Origin: Closterium sp. Naga37s-1
Lineage: Eukaryota; Streptophyta; Zygnematophyceae; Desmidiales; Closteriaceae
Length of the DNA: 64,000 nt
Reading direction: 5' to 3'
NCBI GenBank assembly: GCA_947471745.1
Contig: CANJKZ010000264.1
Span: 379,501-443,500, forward strand
Shown here: one piece after another, positions 52,101 to 61,410 of the stretch
Layout: the number at the start of each line of letters is the position of its first letter
How positions within the stretch are numbered: position 1 is the stretch's first letter
Notes under the pieces: generated by a model
Databases searched by the model: none
Told to the model about the DNA's origin: nothing
The model's input: the letters and a program-made list of their open reading frames with translations, nothing else
Program-made: the position numbers and the translations under genes

Positions 52101-53547
52101 CCTTCTCCTCCGCCCCTTCTCCTCCACACCTTCTCTTCTGCCCCTCCTCCTCTGCCCCTCTTCCTCTGCCCCTCCTCCTCTGCCCCTTCTCCCCTCCCTG
52201 AATTCTCTTCTCTCCTCAACGTCTCCCTCGCCCCCTCGCTTTTGTGTGTGATGTGACGCCTGTCTAGTTCCTCCCTCCTCCCTGATCCAATCTCCTAGTA
52301 TCCTCCAACATTGTTTTTTTAGGCGCCTCAAAACCGCGAGTCATGACACGAAATCTTAGACGCCTCAAATATGATGCCTGTCTGGTTCCTCCCTCTCCCT
52401 GATCCAATCTCCTAGTATCCTCCAACACTGCGTAGACACCAGACACCCTGTTTAATTTCCATTGTCATTGCATCTGTGCATGTGTACATTCGTGACTGTG
52501 TTTATGTGTGTTCATGCGTGACTGTATCGCAGGTGAGTCTAACGGGAGTGACGGGCGAGCGGCAGGCAGTGCAGGGGCGGGTGGAGCAGCTACTCAAGGA
52601 CATCAAAGCATCCACAGACAAGCCAGTCGCTGTGGGCTTTGGCATTTCTGCGCCTGAGCATGCCGAGCAGGTGCGTGTGATGAATGAGTGAATGAGTGCA
52701 GGTGCGTGTGTAGAATGAGTGAATGAGTGCAGGTGCGTGTGATGAATGAGTGAATGAGTGCAGGTGCGTGTGTTGAATGAGTGAATGAGTGCAGGTGCGT
52801 GTGATGAATGAGTGAATGAGTGCAGGTGCGTGGGATGAATGGATTGAGTCGACTCAACAAGCAGTGCAGGGGCGGGTGCAGTGCAGCAGCAGCATCAAGT
52901 GAGGGAGATCAAGGCCGCCACGCCACAGACAAGCCAGTTGCTGTGGGCTTTGGGATCCCTGCACTTGAGCACGCTCAGGTTTTACTTTTGAGAATTCTCA
53001 AAAGTAACTCCAATAGAGCACGCTCAGGTGCACTTATGTGATGAACGAATGAATGGAGTGAGTTGAGTCAGCAGGCAGTGCAGGGGCGGGTGGAACAGCT
53101 ACTGAGGGAGATCAAGGGCACTACAGACAAGCCTGTTGCTGTGGGCTTTGGCATCTCTGCACCTGAGCATGCCGAGCAGGTGCACACAGCAGGCGAATCT
53201 AATGCCAGGATGGATGGGCAAGCAAGCAGCAGGCAGTGACCGTGGCCATGCCGAGTAGGTGTGCACATGCAAGGACGGGATGAGATGGTGAATGAACGAC
53301 TAGGTACAGTGAATGCATAAGCTCATGCCTTACCACTGTTCCCAACCCGCCTCTTCCAATCCGCCTCTTCTCATCTCCCGCTTTCCCCCACCAGGTGATG
53401 TCATGGGGAGCGGACGGAGTGATCGTGGGGTCAGCGCTGGTGAAGCTGCTGGGGGGAAGCGAGACGGCAGAGGAGGGACTGGCAAAGGTCGGCACTCTCA
53501 TGCGCTCGCTGAAAGCAGCAACGGCCCGCAACCTGCAGAGGGCATAA
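49150..53547 (+). CDS. TSA/trpA: Tryptophan synthase alpha subunit, organelle-targeted
   Basis: Seven exons: 49,150-49,425, 49,793-49,939, 50,175-50,240, 50,807-50,992, 51,705-51,782, 52,533-52,670 and 53,395-53,547. Phases close to 347 residues. Residues 1-85 are Ser/Ala/Arg-rich, as in a plastid transit peptide. The TIM barrel shows [28 protein letters not shown] (both catalytic acid regions), [47 protein letters not shown] and [14 protein letters not shown]. It splits indole-3-glycerol phosphate to indole for the beta subunit. The start at 49,150 is the first ATG of the frame. Introns 1, 3, 4 and 6, and the 3' flank, contain ghost exons. Upstream neighbours are unrelated. Confidence 0.95.
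49700..49745 (+). repeat. Ghost of TrpA exon 2 start
   Basis: The sequence ttatagtcgctggaacccc...ataagcaccacgtagcgc is a decayed copy of 49,809-49,850 in exon 2, located upstream in intron 1. Confidence 0.7.
50385..50762 (+). repeat. Three ghosts of TrpA exon 4 (acceptor plus 5' part)
   Basis: Copies at about 50,385-50,450 (most decayed), 50,522-50,620 and 50,664-50,762 repeat caggtcaccccctccctgag, tccttttcacctactacaa and aagcgcggcgtcaacaag from the true exon start at 50,807. The two nearer copies keep an intact acceptor and an open frame of about 30 codons. Confidence 0.92.
51030..51435 (+). repeat. Three ghosts of TrpA exon 4 (3' part plus donor)
   Basis: Copies at about 51,040-51,122, 51,186-51,262 and 51,350-51,432 repeat atagtggtgccggacgtgcc, gagaccaaggtgctg and gggctcgaactggtgag from 50,918-50,997. 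They lie downstream of the true exon end in intron 4. The third is the most diverged. Confidence 0.92.
51540..51700. repeat. Pyrimidine minisatellite before TrpA exon 5
   Basis: About five units of tctcccctctcccccctctt plus cctcccccct lead up to the acceptor of exon 5 and act as an oversized polypyrimidine tract. Confidence 0.85.
51800..52200. repeat. Pyrimidine-rich (CCTTCTCCTCCGCC)n repeat in TrpA intron 5
   Basis: About 28 imperfect 15-bp units of cccttctcctccgcc/tctgcc, with a longer ~100-bp block duplicated (51,960-52,060 resembles 52,075-52,150). Minus-strand Arg/Glu frames through it are artefacts. Confidence 0.88.
52671..52825 (+). repeat. 31-bp minisatellite starting at the TrpA exon 6 donor
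   Basis: Five units of gtgcgtgtgatgaatgagtg plus aatgagtgcag begin exactly at the splice donor of exon 6. Every unit starts with a donor-like GTGCGTG and ends with an acceptor-like TGCAG, so each boundary reads CAG|GTGCGTG. Confidence 0.92.
52860..53185 (+). repeat. Two ghosts of TrpA exon 6 (3' part)
   Basis: Copies at about 52,860-52,980 and 53,070-53,182 repeat gcagtgcaggggcgggtg, gacaagccagt, gctgtgggctttgg and ctgagcatgccgagcaggtg from 52,562-52,676. Both are in intron 6, downstream of the true exon end. Confidence 0.9.
52983..53006. repeat. 24-bp perfect palindrome of the TTGAG/CTCAA family
   Basis: Core CTTTTGAGAATTCTCAAAAG extended by TA on both sides, in TrpA intron 6 between two exon 6 ghosts. 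Confidence 0.95.
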
Positions 53548-53552
53548 AGCTC

Positions 53553-53666
53553 TCCTCCTTGAAGCTGCTGGGGGGCAGTGACACAGCGGAGGAGGGATTG
53601 GCAAAGTTGGGCACTCTCGTGCGGTCACTCAAAGCAGCAACGGCTCGCAATCTGCAGACGGCATAG
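53553..53666 (+). repeat. Ghost of TrpA terminal exon 3' part
   Basis: gaagctgctggggggcagtg to aatctgcagacggcatag repeats 53,440-53,547 including an in-place stop, just beyond the true stop codon. It would be in the 3' untranslated region. Confidence 0.92.
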
Positions 53667-54024
53667 ACTCTCCTTCCTGATGCTCGCATTGGTTGTTAAG
53701 CATCTAGAAGTCATGACGTCACTCAAGACAACTCAAAGCAGGTCACTACAGATAGATGATGGTTACTAGCTGCAGACTGCACAAATGAAGCACCTGAGCC
53801 GTTTTTGTTTAGGGATGTGTCAATTGGTTGTTATGAGTATTTCAGTTGTCCAAATGTTGATAAATATTGCAAGCGCAATAACCTACCGTATTGCTTTTCA
53901 CCGTAGTTCGTGACCTCTCACTGCGATTGCTCATTACATGCAGCTCAACTAAGAGCTTTGATTTATTCATTGTGCCATGTACCAAGCCCGTCACATCTCC
54001 GCTGGGACGTTTGATTAATAAGCA
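53667..54024. other. Spacer between convergent TrpA and GT92-like genes
   Basis: AT-rich, no gene. It should hold the polyadenylation sites of both genes. Confidence 0.6.
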
Positions 54025-57000
54025 CTAATCTCTAACAGGCAGAGATATCAAGCCCGCCTGTCTTCCCTGGCGGATGAGCTTGGCTACGTGCATCTTCCTC
54101 TTGTAGCTGCGCGGCTCTGACCCCTTCATTAGGTGATACTCGCAGATCAGCGCTGCTGGCTCTAGCAATCCCTGTAGGCGTGGGAAGGGAAGATAGAAAC
54201 ATGGAGCCCGAACCACATCCAACATGGTATGTGTGGGGGTAGGTGTAATATAATGCGCAAGGGCTTAGGGATACTTACCAATGACTGATGTACTTACCAA
54301 ATATTACACTCCAAGCCATAGGCAGCATGGGTACTTACTGGTGGTTAATGTGAATTCTATGTGTACAGATACAAAGGCACTTACAGTGTACTTATTTGTG
54401 TGCATAACAGAAGCGTTTAGATCCACTCCCCCTCGGAAGGGAATGGCAGAGTAATGCTCCGCCATGGCTTGCACCTGAGAGGGGTGGGGGGGCGAGAAGG
54501 CAAAGGGAGAAGGAGGGAGGAGACAAAAGGTAGCACAGTGGACAACATGGCTTGCAGGAAAGGAGACAACATGGCAACACAGTGTACCAAGATGTAATGC
54601 ACCCCATGAAGTGCCCAATTGCCTAAACAAGTGCCTACCTGTCGAGGATCGAACATCACTCGCCGCATGCCTGCTTCACCAAGGCACATGTTGGGGTCTC
54701 CTGAAAACAGTGGCTCCGATGGCCCCTCTGTTACAGAAGACTTAAGTGGTCACTTTTGGGGCTTCTCAAAGCAAAATTGCTCACCTGGCGAGGATCGAAC
54801 ATAACTCGCCGCATGCCTGCTTCACCAAGGCACATGTTGGGGTCTCCTGAGAACAGCGGCTCCGATGGCCCCTCTGTTACAGTCACACTCGCGTTTGCAC
54901 CGCCACCTGCTGCTGCTGCTGCGTCTGCTAGCGGGCTGGTGGTGGCGTTGCCGGTGGTGTTGGCAGAAGTTCCATTCAAATCAAGAGGAGGGGGAGGGGG
55001 AGGAGGAGGTGTGGTGATGATTGTGGGGGTGATGGTGGGGGTAATGGTGGCGCTGTTGGGATGGCATGTGGGATGCACAGATCTAAACACCATGCGCTGC
55101 TGTAGCCAGTGGTCGGGCGCTGCGGTTAAGACGCAGGGGAGGTGGGGAGAAGAAAGAGCAGAGGCAGGAGAGGGCTGTGAGGCGGGTGCTGTTGAGATGG
55201 CATGTGGGGTGGACGGATCTGAACACCATGCGCTGCTGTAGCCAGTGGTCGGGCGCTGTAGTCAGGACACGAGGAGGAAGATGTGCAGTCAGAAACACTA
55301 TTTGCAATCGTGGGCTGGGGAGGCAATGTGCCTACCTGTAATGGGGAGGCAATGTGCCTACCTGTAATGGGGAGGCAATGTGCCAAGAATGGGAGGACGA
55401 ATGGGATAACTTACAACAGTCTATGTGCTAAACAGCATATTTGTGAGATGATGTGCCAAGAATGGGAGGACGAATGGGGGAACTTACAACAGTCTACGTG
55501 GTGAAGATTCTACCAGTGATGGGCAGGCAGAGCTCGATGTGCCAGGAGTAGGAGCCCATGGAGAGCCAGGGGCGGCCGGCATGGTAAGCCAGGAGGGTGG
55601 AGAGGCGGAAGGGCAGGAAGGACCCACACTGTGTGACTCGAACACTCACTTCTTGAGTTGACTCATCACACACCTGTGATGGGCAGGCAGAGCTCGATGT
55701 GCCAGGAGTAGGAGCCCATGGAGTGCCAGGGGCGGTTGGTATGGTAGGCGAGGAGGGTGGAGAAGCGGAAGGGAGGCGACATTCTTAAGTTGACTTGAAA
55801 ACACACCTGTGATTGGCAGACACAGCTCGATGTGCCAGGAGTAGGAGCCCATGGAGAGCCAGGGGCGGCCGGCATGGTAGGCGAGGAGGGTGGAGAGGCG
55901 GAAGGGGCCGACGACGTGAGGCAGCTCGTCAAAGGCGAGTGAGATGACCCAGTCGGAGGAGAATCGAGTGCGGTAGAGACAGTCGTTCATTGTTATCACG
56001 TTGTGTTGCGCTGGCAGGCTGGGGGGAGAAAGGGAGGGGAGGGAGGGACATGGCAGTGGGGAAATGGATCAAGCAGAGCACCCGTGAAGCGTGTTGCAGC
56101 CGAGGCAGTCAGTCGTCCCATTGTTACCACATGTTGTGGCGTGCTGCCGGGTGGGCTGGAATGGGAGGATGGGTAACGGATGGGAGGAAGGGAGGGGTGT
56201 TGAGGGCGGGATGTCAACGGAGTAACGGATCAAGATCAAGAAAGAGCACTCTTGAAACAATGTTAATCAAATTCAACAGCTTTTGATATGCTTTCTAAGG
56301 CAGCCACAGTTTAGTGCAGTGCCACCAGAACTGGAATCAACACGGGTCAACACGGGTCAACCCAAGTCAACCCAAGTCAGGCCAAGTCAACCCAAGTCAG
56401 GCCAAGTCAACCCAAGTCAGGCCAAGTCAACCCAAGTCAACCCAAGTCAACCCAAGCCCTGCACTCACTCTGCTATCCCTCGTAGGTCCACGACCTGCAG
56501 CATGTCAGCTTCCGTAAACCTCGCCATGGCATCCCGTAAGCGATTCGTGAACCCCAGTCAATTCAGGTCGACCCAAGTCAACCCAAGTCAACCGCATTCA
56601 ACACCCCATACTCACTCTGCTAGCCCCCGCAGGTCCACCACCTGCAGCATGTATGCTTCCGTAAACCTCGCCACGGCATCCTGCAGGCGATTCGTGAACC
56701 CCCCTCCATCATAGAAGATAAAGTCATCTGCTCCGAAGAAGAGCAGGTACTGCATGTGCTCTAGCACTCGCGCTGGGGTGTGCTGTGAGAGAGGTGGGGG
56801 AGGGGGCATAAGGACAACTGGGATGGGGGGTGAGGCGGAGAGAGTTGGCGGTGTGGTGTGGAATGAAGTCGCCTGCTCCAAAGAGCAGCAGATATTGGAT
56901 GTGCTCGAGGACTTGTGCTGGGGTGTCCTGTGAGTGGGGTAGTGAGTGGGAGGGGGGAGAGGTAGAGGATGGGCGTGGAGAAGATAAAGTCATCTGCTCC

Positions 57001-59557
57001 GAAGAACAGCAGGTACTGCATGTGCTCTAGCACTCGCGCTGGGGTGTGCTGTGAGAGGGGCGGGGGTGAGGGGAAGAGGATGGGTGAGCAGACGACAGAA
57101 AGAGAAGAACAGCAGGTACGGAATGCGCCCGAGGATTCGCGCTGGGGAGTACTGTGAGGGGTGGGGGAGGGGGGGAAAGAGGTAGAGGATAGGCGAGCGG
57201 ATGACAGAAAGAGGGTGTGTACAAGGTAGTGGGTTGATGAAGATGTGACGTTCTCACCCAGTGGTCGATGAGCAGCGAGCAGAGCAGAATCTGGGGGATG
57301 AGCAACGAACGAAGAGCAGCAGTGGTGCCTGCCTGGGGGATGAGCAACTCAAGAAACAATTCATTATCCAGACACTCCCCTCACCTCTTCCACTTCGACA
57401 GCTCCTGCATTCCCCTCACCTCTTCCACTTCGACAGCTCCTGCACTCCCCTCACCTCGCGGTCAATGAGCAGCGAGCAGAAGGAGATGTGGTGTGGCAAC
57501 GGCCGCGGCGGGTTGAGAATCCGCTTGGCAGCAGCAGCCCCCTCCGCCTCCAAATTCCCTTTCCCCACGGCAGCAGCAGCAGCAAGAGAGGAAGGGGTTC
57601 TGAGGTCGTCTTCTCGGTATACCAGCATGTCCCTCCCTGATATGTGGTAGAAGAGAGCACCGCCTGCAGGTAAGGAGAGGGGAGAGGAGACACGTAACAT
57701 TATGAGCTGCCTCTAGCCCATTTACGAGCTATCCTCCTCTCGGTACACCAGCATGTCCCTCCCTGATATGTGGTAAAAGAGAGCACCGCCTGCAAGTGCG
57801 GGGAGGGAGAGGAGGTGAGAGGTGAGAATGGGCGGAGCAGCTCACGTTACCAAGCACCAGCAAGAATGGGCAACGGTCGCATTGGAGTCATGGACATGCT
57901 GATTCGAGAGCCTACCGTAGCAGAGAGATACTCACCAGGGTCGGCTGGGGTGCGCTTGTCTAGGTTGCAGCGGATGACAATGGTCTCATAGGGCATGCCC
58001 CCATGGTCGCCCGGAAACAGATACTCCAAGCTGCCCTTGATGGTGTGCGGGCCCTCCCAGTATGTACCATGTGCCATCCTAAACCAGGCCAAACCACAGG
58101 TGAGCGAGCACACATAAAGGTGTGTTCTCCCTCCCATACCCAGGTTACACATCACAGTGACTCACCAGGGTCAGCTGGGGTGCGCTTATCGAGGTTGCAG
58201 CGGATGACAATGGTCTCATAGGGCATGCCCCCATGGTCGCCCGGAAACAGATACTCCAGGCTGCCCTTGATGGTGTGCGGCCCCTCATACGACACCCACA
58301 CGCACCCCCCGCTCTCGTCCTCCTCCCCTCCCTGCTCCGCGGACGAATGTGGGCCGTTGGATTGGGGTGAGCGCCACTGGGAGCGCATCCCGCGGGCGGA
58401 AAGGCCTATGACTGCGAAATCGAGAGGGCTAACGCGGTGGGCGGAGATGAAGACAAACGTGTTGACTCCGTGAGGGGTGAATCGACCTGGCAGTGGGTTC
58501 AGGTTTTGTGGGAGGGCAGCGGGGGCATTGGAAGGGCAGGGGGGCATCAAGAGCGGTGTGAGAGGCCAATGACTGCGAAGTCGAGAGGGCTGACGCGGTG
58601 GGCTGAGATGAAGACAAAGGTGTTCACTCCGTGAGGGGTGAATCGCCCTGGCAGTGGGTTCAGGTTTTGTGAGAGGGCAGGGGGGCATCAAGAGCGCATG
58701 GAGTGGGGTGAGAGGCCGATGACTGCGAAGTCGAGAGGGCTGACGCGGTGGGCTGGGATGAAGACAAACGTGTTCACGCCGTGCAGGGTGAATCGACCTG
58801 CCGTTGGTTTGGTGGTTGGGGGAGAAGGATGGGACAGTGGTAGTGTTGGGAGATGACGTCGAAATTGAACTGGCTGATGCGGTGGGCTGAGATAAAGACG
58901 AAAGTGTGCACGCCGTGGGGGGTGAATCGCCCTGGTGTTGGTTTGGTGGTTGGGGGAGAACATGGAGAGTGGTAGTGGTGGTGGTAGATGGGGAGGTATT
59001 GGGGGACGGGGCGGGGCGGGCACTGAGCAGAGCAGAGGGGGCACTGGGGGAAAGGGCGCGGGGGTTGATGATGATGGGGTGAGCGGGGGTGAAGAGCGAG
59101 GGAGGTTGGGAAGGGAAAAGGTAGAAGCTTGGTCTGGGTATTCCAGAAGAAAACAGCATACACGGGGAAATCAGTGGCATGAGAAGAAGCGGTGGCCAGC
59201 AAGTAATGCAAATTCTCAAGGTAAATACTGCGAGTGGAGTTTTAAGAGGGTGAGTAACCTACCCCATTCTGGATTGGATGGCCGATACGGCAACTTCATG
59301 AGGTTCTGACACGTGTCAGTCATGAAAGTCCTGTTCACGTTTCTGATCGAGACGGACTTATAGTAGACGTTATAATGTAGGAACGGAGCCAGCCATCCAA
59401 AGCACCATCTCAGTAGTATCACCCCTAATACAGTCAACAGAATGTAACGGAACAAGGTTCGCCCGTCCTTGGATCCTCCCCACTGCATCGCACGGCTGAG
59501 AGCCAACCGAAAGGACCGAATCGACGGTCGTCGGAGGAGCTTGACGTACACGTCCAT
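54025..59557 (-). CDS. Glycosyltransferase family 92 (DUF23)-like protein
   Basis: Eight exons: 59,557-59,263, 58,486-58,166, 57,663-57,455, 56,782-56,616, 56,018-55,807, 55,119-54,785, 54,474-54,385 and 54,171-54,025. Phases close to 493 residues. RYILLTVLGVILLRWCFGW near residue 40 is a signal anchor, giving a type II Golgi layout. The catalytic part follows GT92 order: CSLLIDRE, then LEHMQYLLFFGADDFIFYDGG, MNDCLYRTRFSSDWVISLAFDEL, YSWHIELCLPI and CEYHLMKGSEPRSYKRKM. Family members transfer galactose or related sugars in the Golgi; plant relatives build pectic galactan. The acidic centre reads AFDEL rather than a clear DxD. Almost every intron holds ghost exons. Confidence 0.72.
54638..54732 (-). 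repeat. Ghost of GT92 exon 6 (3' part)
   Basis: cctgtcgaggatcgaacatc to gatggcccctctgttacag repeats the end of exon 6 (54,785-54,882), lying downstream in transcription order. Confidence 0.9.
55190..55270 (-). repeat. Ghost of GT92 exon 6 (5' part)
   Basis: gatggcatgtggggtggacg, aacaccatgcgctgctgtag and ccagtggtcgggcgctgtag repeat the exon start (55,060-55,120), upstream in transcription order. Confidence 0.9.
55505..55782 (-). repeat. Two ghosts of GT92 exon 5 (3' part plus donor)
   Basis: Copies at about 55,505-55,620 and 55,675-55,782 repeat 55,803-55,905 (cagctcgatgtgccaggag, taggagcccatggagagcc, ggcggccggcatggtaggc). They lie downstream of the exon in transcription order. Confidence 0.92.
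56340..56460. repeat. 10-bp minisatellite (GTCAACCCAA)n
   Basis: About ten units of gtcaacccaa/gtcaggccaa in intron 4 of the GT92-like gene, with a shorter run again at 56,560-56,600. Each run adjoins a copy of the exon 4 end. Confidence 0.85.
56460..56560 (-). repeat. Ghost of GT92 exon 4 (3' part plus donor)
   Basis: gtaggtccacgacctgcag, gcttccgtaaacctcgcca and aagcgattcgtgaacccc repeat 56,625-56,703, downstream of the exon in transcription order. Confidence 0.9.
56865..57300 (-). repeat. Ghosts of GT92 exon 4 (5' part) and exon 3 (3' part)
   Basis: Copies of the exon 4 start (gtactgcatgtgctctagca, cgcgctggggtgtgctgtgag) occur at about 56,865-56,935, 56,978-57,062 and 57,100-57,155. A copy of the exon 3 end (ctcacccagtggtcgatgag, cagcgagcagagcag) is at 57,245-57,295. 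The first set is upstream of exon 4, the other downstream of exon 3. Confidence 0.88.
57722..58068 (-). repeat. Ghosts of GT92 exon 3 (5' part) and exon 2 (3' part)
   Basis: 57,722-57,795 repeats the exon 3 start (cagcatgtccctccctgata, tgtggtaaaagagagcac). 57,925-58,068 repeats the exon 2 end almost exactly (tcaccagggtcggctgggg to gtgtgcgggccctcc). Both lie in intron 2. Confidence 0.92.
58545..58945 (-). repeat. Three ghosts of GT92 exon 2 (acceptor plus 5' part)
   Basis: Copies at about 58,560-58,655, 58,715-58,805 and 58,855-58,940 repeat gcggtgggctgagatgaag, gtgttcactccgtgagggg and tgaatcg(a/c)cctggcag from 58,400-58,490. The furthest is the most diverged. All are upstream of the true exon in transcription order. 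Confidence 0.92.
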
Positions 59558-61410
59558 GACAAGGGAAGGGACTCTTTCGACCCTTCCCCGACCCTTCCCA
59601 GAGCGGGACTTCGCTTTCGGAGCCAGCGCATCGACTTTCTTAACAGACTAAGTAACTTTTACTTATTCCCGGAGTTAGCTTTACGACAACCCTAATTGGC
59701 GTGAATCCGCAAAAATCTTCTCCTTGACGGCCTACGGAAAGAGCGGTGGTATCCGCTCAAAGCCGAAGCGAGCTCGAGCTGCTTTTTCAGTCACTGCGCG
59801 GCTTGCTGTAGCGACGTCATCTGTGGGTGGCTATATGGCACAAATGCGATGACTATACGGGGAGAGAAATGCTGGCCTATCCGTGCAGGCGAGTAAGGAG
59901 AAGAGAGAATCCAGCTCCTAAATTCACGCACACGTCGCTTGCTTGTGAATGCCTTCGGCTAACTCATGGAGGGTCACCTCGCCTGACTCATGAAAGCAGA
60001 GCCGAATGGGTGGAACAGAATCGGAGTGGGGAACTCGAAGAATGAAGTGAAATTGGCGACCACGGATCGTTCAATGCGGTTCACTACTCGTTTCACTCGG
60101 TAGACAGCGGTTATCAGGTTTCTACATTTGCAATAGAGGGCTGGTAGGTGAACATGGCCAATAATGCGGAGATAAGCTATTCACAGGGGCTTGTAGATTG
60201 CCGCGAGAGATTTGCTACCGAAGCATACGATTCATCTGTATGCGAAAGAGACCACGAAAACACGAACTCAGGCGAGCTCGGAGATTGGAATTTGTCCTCG
60301 TGACGCTTCCCCTCTGCCTTTCGACCAGCATGGTAACGAAGACCGTTCGTCTGGTAACATCTCGTTGAGGATGTCGTGAATCTGTGGGTCTGAAATTTGA
60401 TAACTTGGCAACACTGCACCTCGATAATTCGCTGAACTCCACCTCGAGAACTCCCCCACGCTGCACCCTTGGGAACTCCGCCTCCACCCCACCCCCAGCC
60501 CAGGTTCCAGATTGGCATGCGTGATTGTTGTGAAGAGTGGATTTCGCATCCCATTTGTGCATCTTTATCATCCGTCCATACAGGAACAGGTGAATCTGGT
60601 CCGTCTGTCAGGTATCCGTTAGTGGCGATTACGAAAGGGTCTCTGCTGCAGCAGCAGGTGGTAAGAGATAGGGCACTACCTGTTCCATCAAAACGATCGT
60701 CAGTTCCTTACGCCTCGGAACTCACTTTGCCAGGCTGGATTCATTGATGTCTGTCATGGCTGTCACGGCTGTGATGCCTGTCGAGGCTGGACAGCCTCAT
60801 CCAATACTACTGATACCCCAACCAGCCAATCATGGCGAAGACAAGTCTGCGAAGACGCCGTTACCGGCATCACTTGACTTTCCCACCTGACGGCTACGCG
60901 GATTTCTCCTCGAAGATTCCGTCACGAGTGACGCCATGTGACGTGTCAGGTTTACTGAACGACACATGCTCATTACTCGCTGTCACTGTGCGACCCGTGC
61001 GATTCATGCGCGCTGGAAATCGAGACGTCGCTCGCTTGTTACTGTCGCGGGACTGCAAACAGTAACTAGGAACACATCTAGCCGTCGTGGTTGTCTTGCT
61101 GAACCGTATTCGGTCGCAGGAACGCGTCAGCCATTGCCTTCCTTTCCTCTTGAGCCGCGACTAGCCGTGCGGCAAGATTGTTGAATGTACGAAACTGCTC
61201 TTCAGGCATATCCATGAACACTTTCTTGAGCTTAGCACGCCTGATTCTAGGTGCTCGACTTTCCATTCTTCTCCTTCGCAACAAAATTCCCTGCTGCTGA
61301 GATTAAAAAACCCGCCACACTGGTGTCGTCCTCCCAACCTCATCGTTTTGCTTGACTTGGGATGCGCAACCTGCAGTTTATCACACTGAAAAGGGTCAAA
61401 CTAGGGTCAA
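59558..61410. other. Divergent intergenic region between GT92-like and RLK genes
   Basis: Some 1.85 kb with no supported gene. Short frames occur on both strands; a minus-strand frame at 61,078-61,269 (containing FMDMPEEQFRTFNNLAARLV) is amphipathic and might be a small gene, but I recognise no family. Promoters for both flanking genes are expected. Confidence 0.55.

Noticed and set aside
51711..52331. Arg/Glu/Gly-rich minus-strand frame
   Set aside because: Antisense of a pyrimidine minisatellite in TrpA intron 5.
49150..53547. Recent bacterial transfer of trpA
   Set aside because: Transit peptide, six phased introns and plant-like sequence argue for an ordinary nuclear plastid-targeted gene.
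61078..61269. Small minus-strand protein containing MPEEQFRTFNN
   Set aside because: It looks amphipathic and protein-like, but it is short, has no recognised family and no supporting context, so it is only mentioned under the spacer.
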